19,841 nt of DNA from Ga0077553 sp038215275 (lineage in GTDB: Bacteria; Acidobacteriota; Terriglobia; Bryobacterales; Bryobacteraceae), in the NCBI GenBank assembly GCA_038215275.1, contig JBBQRA010000105.1:1-19841 (forward strand), given 5' to 3'. The position numbers and the translations under genes are program-made. The notes under the pieces are model-generated. The model made no database searches. It saw only the letters and a list, made by a program, of their open reading frames with translations, and was not told where the DNA came from. This document shows positions 7,889 through 14,145 of the stretch, in pieces. How positions within the stretch are numbered: the first letter of the stretch is position 1; each line of letters starts with the position of its first letter.

Positions 7889-7918
7889 TTCCTTCCGATT
7901 ATCTGGTCCTTACGATTA
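7889..7918 (-). repeat. RIT right-end terminal inverted repeat
   Basis: Read on the minus strand it starts TAATCGTAAGGACCAGATAA and matches the left end 4082-4111 at 27 of 30 positions (three differences). The outer 10 bp (7909-7918) also match the outermost left arm 4056-4065 perfectly. Confidence 0.85.
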
Positions 7919-7924
7919 CCCGCA
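7919..7924. repeat. CCCGCA, right copy of 6-bp duplicated insertion spacer
   Basis: Second copy of CCCGCA. It directly follows the right arm and is followed by istA codons for IAVPDNLK. Confidence 0.8.
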
Positions 7925-8044
7925 ATCGCCGTACCCGATAACTTGAAGTCCGGCGTTACCAGGGCCTGCCGTTACGAACCCGAACTGAACCGGACTTACG
8001 AGGAGATGGCCGCGCACTATGGGGTCGCGGTTATCCCCGTCCGT
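7925..8044 (+). pseudogene. istA: Internal fragment of istA downstream of the RIT insertion
   Basis: Forty codons continuing istA: IAVPDNLKSGVTRACRYEPE..., through AHYGVAVIPVR. It contains the second catalytic Asp of the DDE triad (VPDNLKSGV; D214 if rejoined to the 5' fragment, against D148 there). After VIPVR the usual RPRKPRDKAK continuation is replaced by LASSFEQ and a stop at 8066-8068, marking a second, independent break in the IS. The third catalytic residue, the C-terminal half and istB are absent. Confidence 0.9.
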
Positions 8045-8233
8045 TTAGCGTCTTCCTTCGAGCAGTAATCAGCTTTCCGGCTTCTGCACCCCTTCGGTCC
8101 ATCACCATTACATTGCCTTCCTCCCTACTACGAGATATTCTTTTCCTGTGCTTCGGCTCGATACTCAGAGCCTGACGGGGATGACCCGCTCGGCTTTCTC
8201 CCTTTGAATCGATGCGACAGGTTCCTACGTTCC
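8045..8233. other. Junction DNA after the broken istA
   Basis: This stretch replaces the missing right part of the IS. It is pyrimidine-rich on the plus strand, shows no confident coding on either strand, and contains no IS21 right-end repeat. It may be debris of a further element or the deletion scar. Confidence 0.3.
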
Positions 8234-8536
8234 ATGAAAAAGCCTGATCCAGATTCACGCCGCCTTTCCTACGGCGACAACCTCGTCGAAATCCACGATG
8301 CCGACGCCACCACCGCCTTCACCATCGAAGCCGATGGCCTCGACGATCACTTGATCTTCCTCGACCGCTTTGCCGCCGTCCCCAACGCCCCGGCCGAAGC
8401 CAAAGGCAACGGGCCCGCCTCCAAATCCGAAGCCGCCGCCACTGCCAGCCGGTTCCTCAGCACATCCTCCAAATGGGTCGACCCCTATTTCGACTCCTAC
8501 GATCTGAAATGCCGCGACCGGGAACTCTTCGGCTAG
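8234..8536 (+). CDS. Hypothetical protein, possibly 5'-truncated
   Basis: A 100-residue acidic, Ala-rich ORF not assigned to any family. Visible features are a DNLVEIHDADATTAFTIEADGLDDHLIFLDRF segment (given as positions 15-46), a low-complexity Ala/Lys middle (about 50-70) and a C-terminus FDSYDLKCRDRELFG. Codons from about 8258 on are strongly C-ending like the next gene, which supports real coding; the stretch before is less biased. No good ribosome-binding site precedes the ATG at 8234, and the element debris lies only 190 bp upstream, so the true N-terminus may have been lost. The following gene starts 14 nt after the stop, suggesting co-transcription. Confidence 0.5.
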   Translation: MKKPDPDSRRLSYGDNLVEIHDADATTAFTIEADGLDDHLIFLDRFAAVPNAPAEAKGNGPASKSEAAATASRFLSTSSKWVDPYFDSYDLKCRDRELFG

Positions 8537-8550
8537 GTCCCGCACCTATC

Positions 8551-10287
8551 ATGCGTCTCCAGGCCGGTCTGGCCCTGCTCCTCACTCTGCCCAGCCTGGC
8601 CCACGCCCAGCGAATCACCAACGCCAACCGCCAGCCGGAACGCCCCGGCACTCCTATGACCCAGCCGACCCACAACCTCGCCCCGCCCATCGCTCCCAAC
8701 CAGTTCGTCCGCCGCCGGGGCGGGCTCCTCACCCTTGACAACAAACCCTTCCGTTTCCACGGCAACAACGTCTATTTCAACCAGGCCGACATCGTCTATG
8801 GCCGCTCTGCCGGCGTCGAAGAAACTCTCGATAAAATGGGGGCCCTCGGCCTCACCGTAGCCCGCTTCAACGCCCACAACGACAACGACCCCGCTCGGGA
8901 CCCCGCCGCCATCCAACTCTCCCCCGGTGTCTACTCCGAACCCAGCCTCGTCGCCCTCGACCGCTCCATCGTCCTCGCCAAAACCCGCCAAATTCGCGTA
9001 ATTCTTAAGTTCACCAATAACTGGGAAGCCTACGGCGGCATCCGCCGCTATGTCCAGTGGCACCTCGGTCGCACGCCGTCCAACAGCGAAACCGCCCTCT
9101 TCTACACCGAACCGAAAATCAAAGGTTGGTACCAAGCCTACGTCGCCATGATCATCAACCGCCGCAACACCATCACCGGCGAACTCTACCGAGACGAACC
9201 CACCATACTCGCCTGGGAACTCGGAAACGAACTCCGCAACCCCGGCCGCGCCAACGACCTTGTCACTTGGACCACCGAAATGGCGGCCTTCATCAAGCAG
9301 CAAGACCGTAACCATCTAATAGCCGACGGCGGCGAAGGCTTCGACGACGCCCCGACTCTCTACCCCGGCCTCTCCAATCGCTACACCGTCTCCGGCTCGG
9401 ACGGCTGCAGCTACCACCGCCTCGCCCAAATCCCCGAGCTCGACATGTTGAGCTACCATCTCTATCCCAATAACTGGCAAATGAACGACGCCGCCGACGC
9501 CGCTCTCTACATCCGCCGGCACGAAGAAATCGCCCGCGAAGCCAACAAAGTGGCCTACCTCGGCGAGTACGGCAAAATCGGTGCGGACGCCGCTCGGTCC
9601 ACAATCATGCAGTCCTGGCTGACAACGAGCGCTCACCAGCAAGCCGCCGCGGGCGTCATGCTCTGGCAACTCATCAACGATGGAAAAAACGATGCCGAAG
9701 GCTACCAGGTTCACTGCCCCGCCGACGCCGCAACCTGCGACACCCTCCGCCAAAACTCCGACCAAATCGCCAACGCCCCCATCGTCGTCAACGCCGCCAG
9801 CTACAAAGCCATCAACATCGCCCCCAATTCACTAGCCACCCTCTTCGGCACCAACCTCGATACCACACCACTAACCCTGATCGACGCTACAACCAAAGCC
9901 CATCCCATCACGCCCTTCTACACCTCCCCGGCCCAGCTCAACTTCCTCATCCCCGAAGCCGCCGCCCCCGGTCCAGCGCTCCTCCGCCTGAACACATCGA
10001 GCGCCCCTTTAAACCTAATCCCGGTCGCCCCCGGCATCTTCGCCGCCACGCAAGACGCGCGAATCGTCACTCTCTACGGCACCGGCATCCGCGCCGCCGG
10101 AAATAACGTCTCCGCCACCGCCAACGGCCAGTCGGCCCAAATTCTCTACTCTGGCCCCCAACCCGAATTCCCTGGCCTCGACCAGGTCAACCTCCAACTC
10201 CCCGTCAATCTCACCGGCGAAATCACCATCGAATTCACCGCCGCCAACCAACCCGCCAACGCCATCCGAATCGCCATTCCACAATAA
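8551..10287 (+). CDS. Secreted GH5-like glycoside hydrolase (beta-mannanase-like) with Solibacter C-terminal domain
   Basis: Predicted exported polysaccharide hydrolase of 578 residues. A signal peptide covers about 1-19 (MRLQAGLALLLTLPSLAHA). The (beta/alpha)8 catalytic domain runs about 50-400. It has the acid/base Glu E227 in ILAWELGNELRNP, SYHLYP with H303, and the nucleophile Glu E339 in VAYLGEYGK, the clan GH-A pattern seen in GH5 endo-mannanases. Residues about 411-578 match the Solibacter C-terminal domain (TIGR03437 type: VVNAASY...IAPNSLATLFGTNL, PAQLNFLIP, PGLDQVNLQLP), found at the end of many exported acidobacterial proteins. The ATG at 8551 is chosen because it begins the signal peptide; upstream in-frame codons overlap the preceding gene. 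Fold and secretion are strong; mannan as substrate is an inference. Confidence 0.85.
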   Translation: MRLQAGLALLLTLPSLAHAQRITNANRQPERPGTPMTQPTHNLAPPIAPNQFVRRRGGLLTLDNKPFRFHGNNVYFNQADIVYGRSAGVEETLDKMGALGLTVARFNAHNDNDPARDPAAIQLSPGVYSEPSLVALDRSIVLAKTRQIRVILKFTNNWEAYGGIRRYVQWHLGRTPSNSETALFYTEPKIKGWYQAYVAMIINRRNTITGELYRDEPTILAWELGNELRNPGRANDLVTWTTEMAAFIKQQDRNHLIADGGEGFDDAPTLYPGLSNRYTVSGSDGCSYHRLAQIPELDMLSYHLYPNNWQMNDAADAALYIRRHEEIAREANKVAYLGEYGKIGADAARSTIMQSWLTTSAHQQAAAGVMLWQLINDGKNDAEGYQVHCPADAATCDTLRQNSDQIANAPIVVNAASYKAINIAPNSLATLFGTNLDTTPLTLIDATTKAHPITPFYTSPAQLNFLIPEAAAPGPALLRLNTSSAPLNLIPVAPGIFAATQDARIVTLYGTGIRAAGNNVSATANGQSAQILYSGPQPEFPGLDQVNLQLPVNLTGEITIEFTAANQPANAIRIAIPQ

Positions 10288-10296
10288 CCCCAAATC

Positions 10297-10425
10297 TCAT
10301 CGGAGCAGCACAAAGTCGACCCCGATGGTGGCGATTTTGGTATCAACGAATGAGAAGATCATGTCGCCAAGCGCAACCTTGCGCATCGTCTGGTGGAACG
10401 GGTTGAGGCGATTGCCTTTGTTAGA
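10297..10425 (-). pseudogene. Fragment resembling an HNH-endonuclease-associated domain
   Basis: A short minus-strand frame ending in TGA at 10297-10299 reads NRLNPFHQTMRKVALGDMI followed by FSFVDTKIATIGVDFVLLR. The pattern 'N-P-F-x-x-x-M-R-x-V-x-x-G-D-x-x-F-S-F-x-D-T-x-I-x-x-x-G' is typical of the N-terminal part of HNH endonuclease-like proteins in which 'ARNHFYDNMREVSPGDLVFSF' type sequence occurs. No start, no HNH motif and only about 40 residues are present, so this is a scrap. The family match is from memory of the pattern and is moderate. Confidence 0.4.
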
Positions 10426-10497
10426 TGACGCAACGGAAGCCTTCGAAAGGATCAATGCCGAGGGAGCAATCAGGCCCGCCCCTTAACTCTCCGCTCG

Positions 10498-10725
10498 CTA
10501 ACGCGCCCCGCCAAATCCGTCCCGGTATCCGACTTCATAAGCGGCGCGGTATACATTCCGATAATCTCCCCGGGATGCACCTCTGCCGTCAAAGCCGTGC
10601 CCCCCATCCTCCCAAGTCCTTTGTTGCCGCGGTTGAAATCTCCGACCGTAACCGCGATCCTGCATCCCTAGCCTAGGCGTTGCCACGTGGCAGGTGCCTG
10701 AGACTCGCGCCAGCATTCGCGCCAC
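10498..10725 (-). CDS. Possible small gene or remnant with YR-G-Y repeat motif
   Basis: A 75-codon frame whose C-terminal half, DYRNVYRAAYEVGYRDGFGG, has the tyrosine/glycine pattern 'YRxAYxxGYRxGF' seen at the C-termini of small exported acidobacterial proteins. Its N-terminal part (MARMLARVSG...) has no signal peptide and no ribosome-binding site is evident, so it is more likely the tail of a decayed gene than an intact one. Confidence 0.3.
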   Translation of the reverse strand: MARMLARVSGTCHVATPRLGMQDRGYGRRFQPRQQRTWEDGGHGFDGRGASRGDYRNVYRAAYEVGYRDGFGGAR

Positions 10726-11086
10726 AGGCGCGCAAGCCCTCCCTCATGCGCAGAGCTTTAGGTCGAAATCGTCCTCCGGCGCGAACGCGGCGTTGCTCGT
10801 CAACTTCTGGTGAGTAGGGGTAACTTCTCGCGAGTGCCGAAGCGCCGACCTCTCCAACATCAATAACACCCGGCTCACGGATCGCACCAGCACTCAGTTC
10901 GGGCTGAGTTCGTCAACGGCTTCAGTCAGGTGAACTGCGGCTCCTCGCTCGCGGCCCCGGGGAAACGCTAATTTTGGCGAAACCGGTTCCGCTCCTGATC
11001 GCCAAATCATTCGACCGTGCTCGAGAATTGTATTCGTTGGCAGGTCTGCGGATCCCGCGCAGAAATTCACATTCCGCCCCTTAAGG

Positions 11087-12190
11087 TCATGCCACCGACA
11101 TTACCGGCTCGCCAAGCACATCCCAGCGCGGCGTAATTCCCAGGCCCGGCTGCTGGGAAGCGGCCAACCGTCCGGCTATGCGCCGCGGCGCGCCTTCGGC
11201 ATTGCTCACGGTGACGTAACTATTGAAATCCGTGGCGGTGAACAGAAAATCCGGGGGGGTGCTGTGCGCGAGGTGGGCGATAGCCGAGGTGATGATGTCG
11301 CCGCCCCAGGTATCCTCTATCGTCATCGCAATACCAAGCGAGACGCACAAATCACGGATCTGGCGGGCCTTGGTCAAGCCTCCAACCTTTGAAATTTTGA
11401 GGTTGATCACATCCATGGCCTGATCGGAGACGCCTCGCAAGACCGCACCGAGATCGTCGATCACCTCGTCGAGTATGAGTGGCCGATCTGTATGACGCCG
11501 CACGGCAAGGCACTCTTCATAGGACAGGCAAGGTTGTTCGATGTAGACATCCACATCGCGCACAGCATGAGCGATGCGAACGGCTTCGTGCTGCCGCCAT
11601 CCAGTATTCGCATCGGCAATGAGGATATCGCCCCGCCGCATCTGGGCAGCCACCGCACGAATGCGTTCAATGTCGACGTCCGGATCTCCGCCGACCTTCA
11701 GTTGAAACTTGGTATAGCCCTCGGCACGATAGCCGGTCACGTTGGCGGCCATGCGCTCTGGCGTGTCCTGCGAAATGGCTCGATAAAGAGGAAAATCGAC
11801 GCCATATCGGCCGCCGAGCAAGGTCGCCACCGATTGTCCGGACACCTTACCGAGGATGTCCCAACACGCCACGTCGATGGCGGACTTCACATAGGGATGT
11901 CCTCGCATCAGTTGGTCCATCCGGCGGTTGACGGCTCCGAGTTCGGTAGGGTTAACGCCAATCAGATTCGGGGCGAGTTCTTTGAGTCCCGTGCGGGCGC
12001 CATTTGCGTAAGCGGCGAGATATGCCGGCCCCAGCGGGCAGACCTCACCGTAGCCACTGATACCGGCGTCGGTATCGACGGCAACAACAGTGGAATCGAA
12101 GACCTCGACGGAGTTTCCTCCGGACCACTTGTAGCTGCCTTCGTGCAGTGGCAGCTCGACTCGATACGCTCGAATACCAATGATTTTCAT
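11087..12190 (-). CDS. Enolase-superfamily (MR/MLE subgroup) dehydratase or epimerase
   Basis: Cytosolic, Mg-dependent enzyme of 367 residues that would abstract a proton alpha to a carboxylate. The N-terminal capping domain (1-125) includes YGEVCPLGPAYLAAYANGAR (48-67), a form typical of the hydroxyproline dehydratase / hydroxyproline-betaine epimerase branch. The barrel carries metal ligands D193 (IADANTG), E218 (YIEQP) and D241 (LILDEV), and bases K165 (FQLKVGGD) and K265 (VINLKISKVGGL). The usual KxK at the end of strand two reads QLK, so only the second Lys is kept; related epimerases also show this. ATG 12190 overlaps the stop of the upstream transporter by 4 nt, so they form an operon. 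The superfamily is firm; substrate (hydroxyproline-like or another amino/sugar acid) is not determined. Confidence 0.88.
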   Translation of the reverse strand: MKIIGIRAYRVELPLHEGSYKWSGGNSVEVFDSTVVAVDTDAGISGYGEVCPLGPAYLAAYANGARTGLKELAPNLIGVNPTELGAVNRRMDQLMRGHPYVKSAIDVACWDILGKVSGQSVATLLGGRYGVDFPLYRAISQDTPERMAANVTGYRAEGYTKFQLKVGGDPDVDIERIRAVAAQMRRGDILIADANTGWRQHEAVRIAHAVRDVDVYIEQPCLSYEECLAVRRHTDRPLILDEVIDDLGAVLRGVSDQAMDVINLKISKVGGLTKARQIRDLCVSLGIAMTIEDTWGGDIITSAIAHLAHSTPPDFLFTATDFNSYVTVSNAEGAPRRIAGRLAASQQPGLGITPRWDVLGEPVMSVA

Positions 12191-13068
12191 GATTTGTGCC
12201 TCTCAGTATATGCCGAATGCAGCATCCGGACCGCGGCGTAAAGAACAACGAACATTACCAGCCAACGCGCCGCCGTGAGCGGCATGGACTTCACCACAAA
12301 TGCCGCGAGCGGGACCCCAACGAGACCACCGATCGTCAGCCCGATGGCGACCGGTCGCGAGTAGGCGTTGCGGAGGATGAATTGGGAACTGGCCACCGGC
12401 ATAAGAAAGGCGGAGGAACCCATCATGATCGGGAACGCCGCGATGGGATTCATCCCGAGCAATCCCACCAGGGTCATGCAGGGCGCATAGAACCCAATGC
12501 CGAGCGTGCTGATCGCACCGAACATACTATTGAGTATTACGGCGACGATTAGCTTGCCACCGGTGAGTCCGAGCGCGTGGCCGCCCGCTGGAAATAAGTC
12601 GAACTGGCGCATCAGCAGCACGAGAAACGCGAACAGCAGCGCGCAGCCAACGCCAATTTGAACCTTCCGCTTTGGCATTCGCGCGACCCAGCCCGCGCCG
12701 AACCAAGCTCCGGCTACCGCGCCGACGATCATGAGCACCAACGTCAATGGTTCCACTTCGATTGCGGCAATGTATATGAACGCCTGAAAAATCGTGGGGA
12801 TCGTATGGCCCGCGTTGAGCGTTCCAGGGATGAGTTGATCAGGTACCATGCGGGCGAGCTTAAAGATGGATGTGGTGCTTGCGAACGATCCGATGCCGAG
12901 CGTGTCGAAAAAGTTGGTGACGAACCCTGTCAGCAGCGATGCGGTCGTAGGGCGCAGCCCACGGACCGGCCACAGCGACCTGACCCACACCGCGACGTAG
13001 GAGATTGTGAAGACCGCGAGCGCGGCGAATGTTACGGAACGGACGAGGGCGTCAAGCGGCATCTGCAT
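12187..13068 (-). CDS. TauE/SafE (TSUP) family membrane transporter
   Basis: Inner-membrane permease of 293 residues with about eight hydrophobic segments. The first is at 8-28 (SVTFAALAVFTISYVAVWV), followed by the TSUP-type first repeat (TASLLTGFVTNFFDTLGIGS) and second repeat (LIVAVILNSMFGAISTLGIG), each a G-rich helix pair as expected for this duplicated fold. Family members export or import small organic anions and sulfur compounds. The ATG at 13068 is taken, with a second ATG two codons in; no strong ribosome-binding site is visible. The stop overlaps the ATG of the enolase-superfamily gene as ATGA, implying coupled translation and probably a shared substrate pathway. The direction and substrate are unknown. 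Confidence 0.85.
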   Translation of the reverse strand: MQMPLDALVRSVTFAALAVFTISYVAVWVRSLWPVRGLRPTTASLLTGFVTNFFDTLGIGSFASTTSIFKLARMVPDQLIPGTLNAGHTIPTIFQAFIYIAAIEVEPLTLVLMIVGAVAGAWFGAGWVARMPKRKVQIGVGCALLFAFLVLLMRQFDLFPAGGHALGLTGGKLIVAVILNSMFGAISTLGIGFYAPCMTLVGLLGMNPIAAFPIMMGSSAFLMPVASSQFILRNAYSRPVAIGLTIGGLVGVPLAAFVVKSMPLTAARWLVMFVVLYAAVRMLHSAYTERHKS

Positions 13069-13288
13069 AACATATCGTTTTCAGACGGACCCAAAGTGGA
13101 AAGCGCCGCACCGGAGCTTCGGCACCCGCACTCCTCAAAACCACCCATCCTCCGAGACCTGGTCACAACCCAAAAAAATAAACTCGATCCCCATCATTCG
13201 ATTACCCTTAACCCCGCTTCTCACCCCCTCCCCACCCCCTGAAATTTGGTCCCCCTCTGCTACACTCCAATCAGGAAAAACAAACCAC

Positions 13289-13320
13289 GCCCTGACCGGC
13301 ATCCCAGTCAGGGCTTTTTC
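13289..13320 (+). terminator. Hairpin with T-run in the leader of the next gene (attenuator-like)
   Basis: GCCCTGAC (13289-13296) and GTCAGGGC (13307-13314) form a perfect 8-bp GC-rich stem with a 10-nt loop, directly followed by TTTTT. This is a textbook intrinsic-terminator shape, but it lies only 21 nt before the ATG at 13342 and just upstream of its ribosome-binding site. The TSUP gene reads away from it, so it does not end a known transcript. It could attenuate the downstream gene. Confidence 0.6.
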
Positions 13321-13341
13321 TATTTCCCCAGGAGATTTCCG

Positions 13342-14145
13342 ATGCCAGACCAAATCACCGCGGAAGAACGAAAGGCCCGCCGCGCCGAAATCAACCGCCA
13401 AAACGCCAAGAAAAGCACCGGTCCCAAAACCGACGCCGGCAAGGCCACCTCTCGCCTCAACGGCCTCCGAAATGGAACTCGCGCCGTCATCATCGACCTC
13501 GGCGGCTCGCCCGGTCTCGCCCTGCTTACCGGCGAAGACCCCAACGAATACCGCGAAATGGTCGCCGAATACCATCGCGCCATCGGCCCCAATGGCCGCG
13601 CCGAAGTCAGCATCGTCCAGCGCATCATCGACGCCCAATGGCGGCTTCTGCGAAATTCGCGTCTGCAAACCCTCGAGCTCGAAGCTGGTCTCGAAGAAGT
13701 CCGTCAAACCGAATACCCCGGTCTCCCGGAAAGTGCGGTTGCCATGCTCGACCTCATCGGAGCCAATCGCCTGGTCGTCGACGCCAAGTACACCGAGCGC
13801 CTGCAGCGCGAAGAGGCATCGCTCCTCCGGGTCATCAGCGCCAGCTACCGGGAACTCAATCAGCTCCGCAAGCTCAATCCGCAGCCCAAGCCGCCCGTGC
13901 GCCGCCGCATCGAATACATCGGCGACCACACCAGCGTTCTCGCCGAAACCGTCGAATCCATGGAAAAAGCAACCCCGGAACTCGTTGAAAGTAAAGCACA
14001 ACCGAATCCCAAGGCCAACGACCGAAGCCAACTCGAGGCCGCTTGGCTCCCCCTCTTCGAACGGCCGGCCCAAGCGATTGCCATCGCCGAAATGCCTCCG
14101 GAGGCGCCGCCACTCACCCGAACCGCTGGAGCAGGCTCGGCCTAA
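13342..14145 (+). CDS. Conserved acidobacterial protein with NRxNAxKSTGPKT N-terminal motif, unknown function
   Basis: A 267-residue protein without signal peptide or membrane segment. The N-terminus (about 8-55) carries RRAEINRQNAKKSTGPKTDA followed by GKATSRLNGLRNG, a basic motif I recognise from many uncharacterised acidobacterial proteins. The middle (about 70-190) is predicted alpha-helical and charged (EYREMVAEYHRAIGPNGRAE, IVQRIIDAQWRLLRNSRLQT), with possible coiled-coil character. The tail is Pro/Ala-rich. The ATG at 13342 follows CAGGAGA by 7 nt; upstream in-frame codons would run back through the leader hairpin. It converges on the secretin gene with a 4-nt overlap of stops (CTAA at 14142-14145). 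Basic N-terminus suggests nucleic-acid contact, which is only inference. Confidence 0.75.
   Translation: MPDQITAEERKARRAEINRQNAKKSTGPKTDAGKATSRLNGLRNGTRAVIIDLGGSPGLALLTGEDPNEYREMVAEYHRAIGPNGRAEVSIVQRIIDAQWRLLRNSRLQTLELEAGLEEVRQTEYPGLPESAVAMLDLIGANRLVVDAKYTERLQREEASLLRVISASYRELNQLRKLNPQPKPPVRRRIEYIGDHTSVLAETVESMEKATPELVESKAQPNPKANDRSQLEAAWLPLFERPAQAIAIAEMPPEAPPLTRTAGAGSA

Larger units (their letters stand above)
4056..7918 (-). mobile_element. RIT (recombinase-in-trio) element inserted in istA
   Basis: A 3863-bp insertion carrying only three tyrosine-recombinase genes on the minus strand, the hallmark of RIT elements. Its ends are perfect 10-bp inverted arms: TAATCGTAAG (4056-4065) and CTTACGATTA (7909-7918). 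Both sides are flanked by CCCGCA (4050-4055 and 7919-7924), consistent with a 6-bp crossover spacer copied on insertion. Removing the element plus one CCCGCA rejoins istA in frame as ...GGVPA|IAVPDNLKSGV. A longer, 27-of-30 inverted repeat pairs 4082-4111 with the right end 7918-7889, so an alternative boundary for the left end is 4082. No cargo gene is present. Confidence 0.88.
3201..8044 (+). mobile_element. IS21-family element remnant, interrupted by a RIT element and truncated on the right
   Basis: The element contains a left-end repeat array (3212-3342), the 5' part of istA (3429-4055) and a short continuation of istA (7925-8044). The left boundary is placed at TGTCCTCGGC (3201) because IS21-family ends start with TG and the repeats begin just inside; this boundary is inferred. 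The right side is lost: istA similarity stops after VAVIPVR at 8044, and no istB or right-end repeats are seen before the next gene. The element cannot transpose on its own. Confidence 0.8.
10288..11086. other. 800-bp gene-poor interval with gene scraps
   Basis: Apart from the two minus-strand scraps noted separately, no intact gene is seen. Around 10850-10970 the plus strand has short open stretches (SADLSNINNTRLTDRTSTQF) resembling the end of an outer-membrane receptor, but frames break. No tRNA, CRISPR or clear terminator is recognised. Confidence 0.4.

Noticed and set aside
8234..8290. Start of a DNA methyltransferase (RRLSYGDNL resembles the 'YYGDNLDVL' opening)
   Set aside because: No catalytic DPPY/DPPF or SAM motif follows; the similarity is limited to a few residues.
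10424..10500. Formylglycine-generating-enzyme-like tail (GIDPFEGFRCVI) on the minus strand
   Set aside because: Only about 15 residues fit and the upstream frame has no other family features; chance is likely.
10850..10975. End of a TonB-dependent receptor on the plus strand
   Set aside because: Short stretches such as SADLSNINNTRLTDRTSTQF are suggestive, but the frame breaks and no terminal aromatic beta-strand is found.
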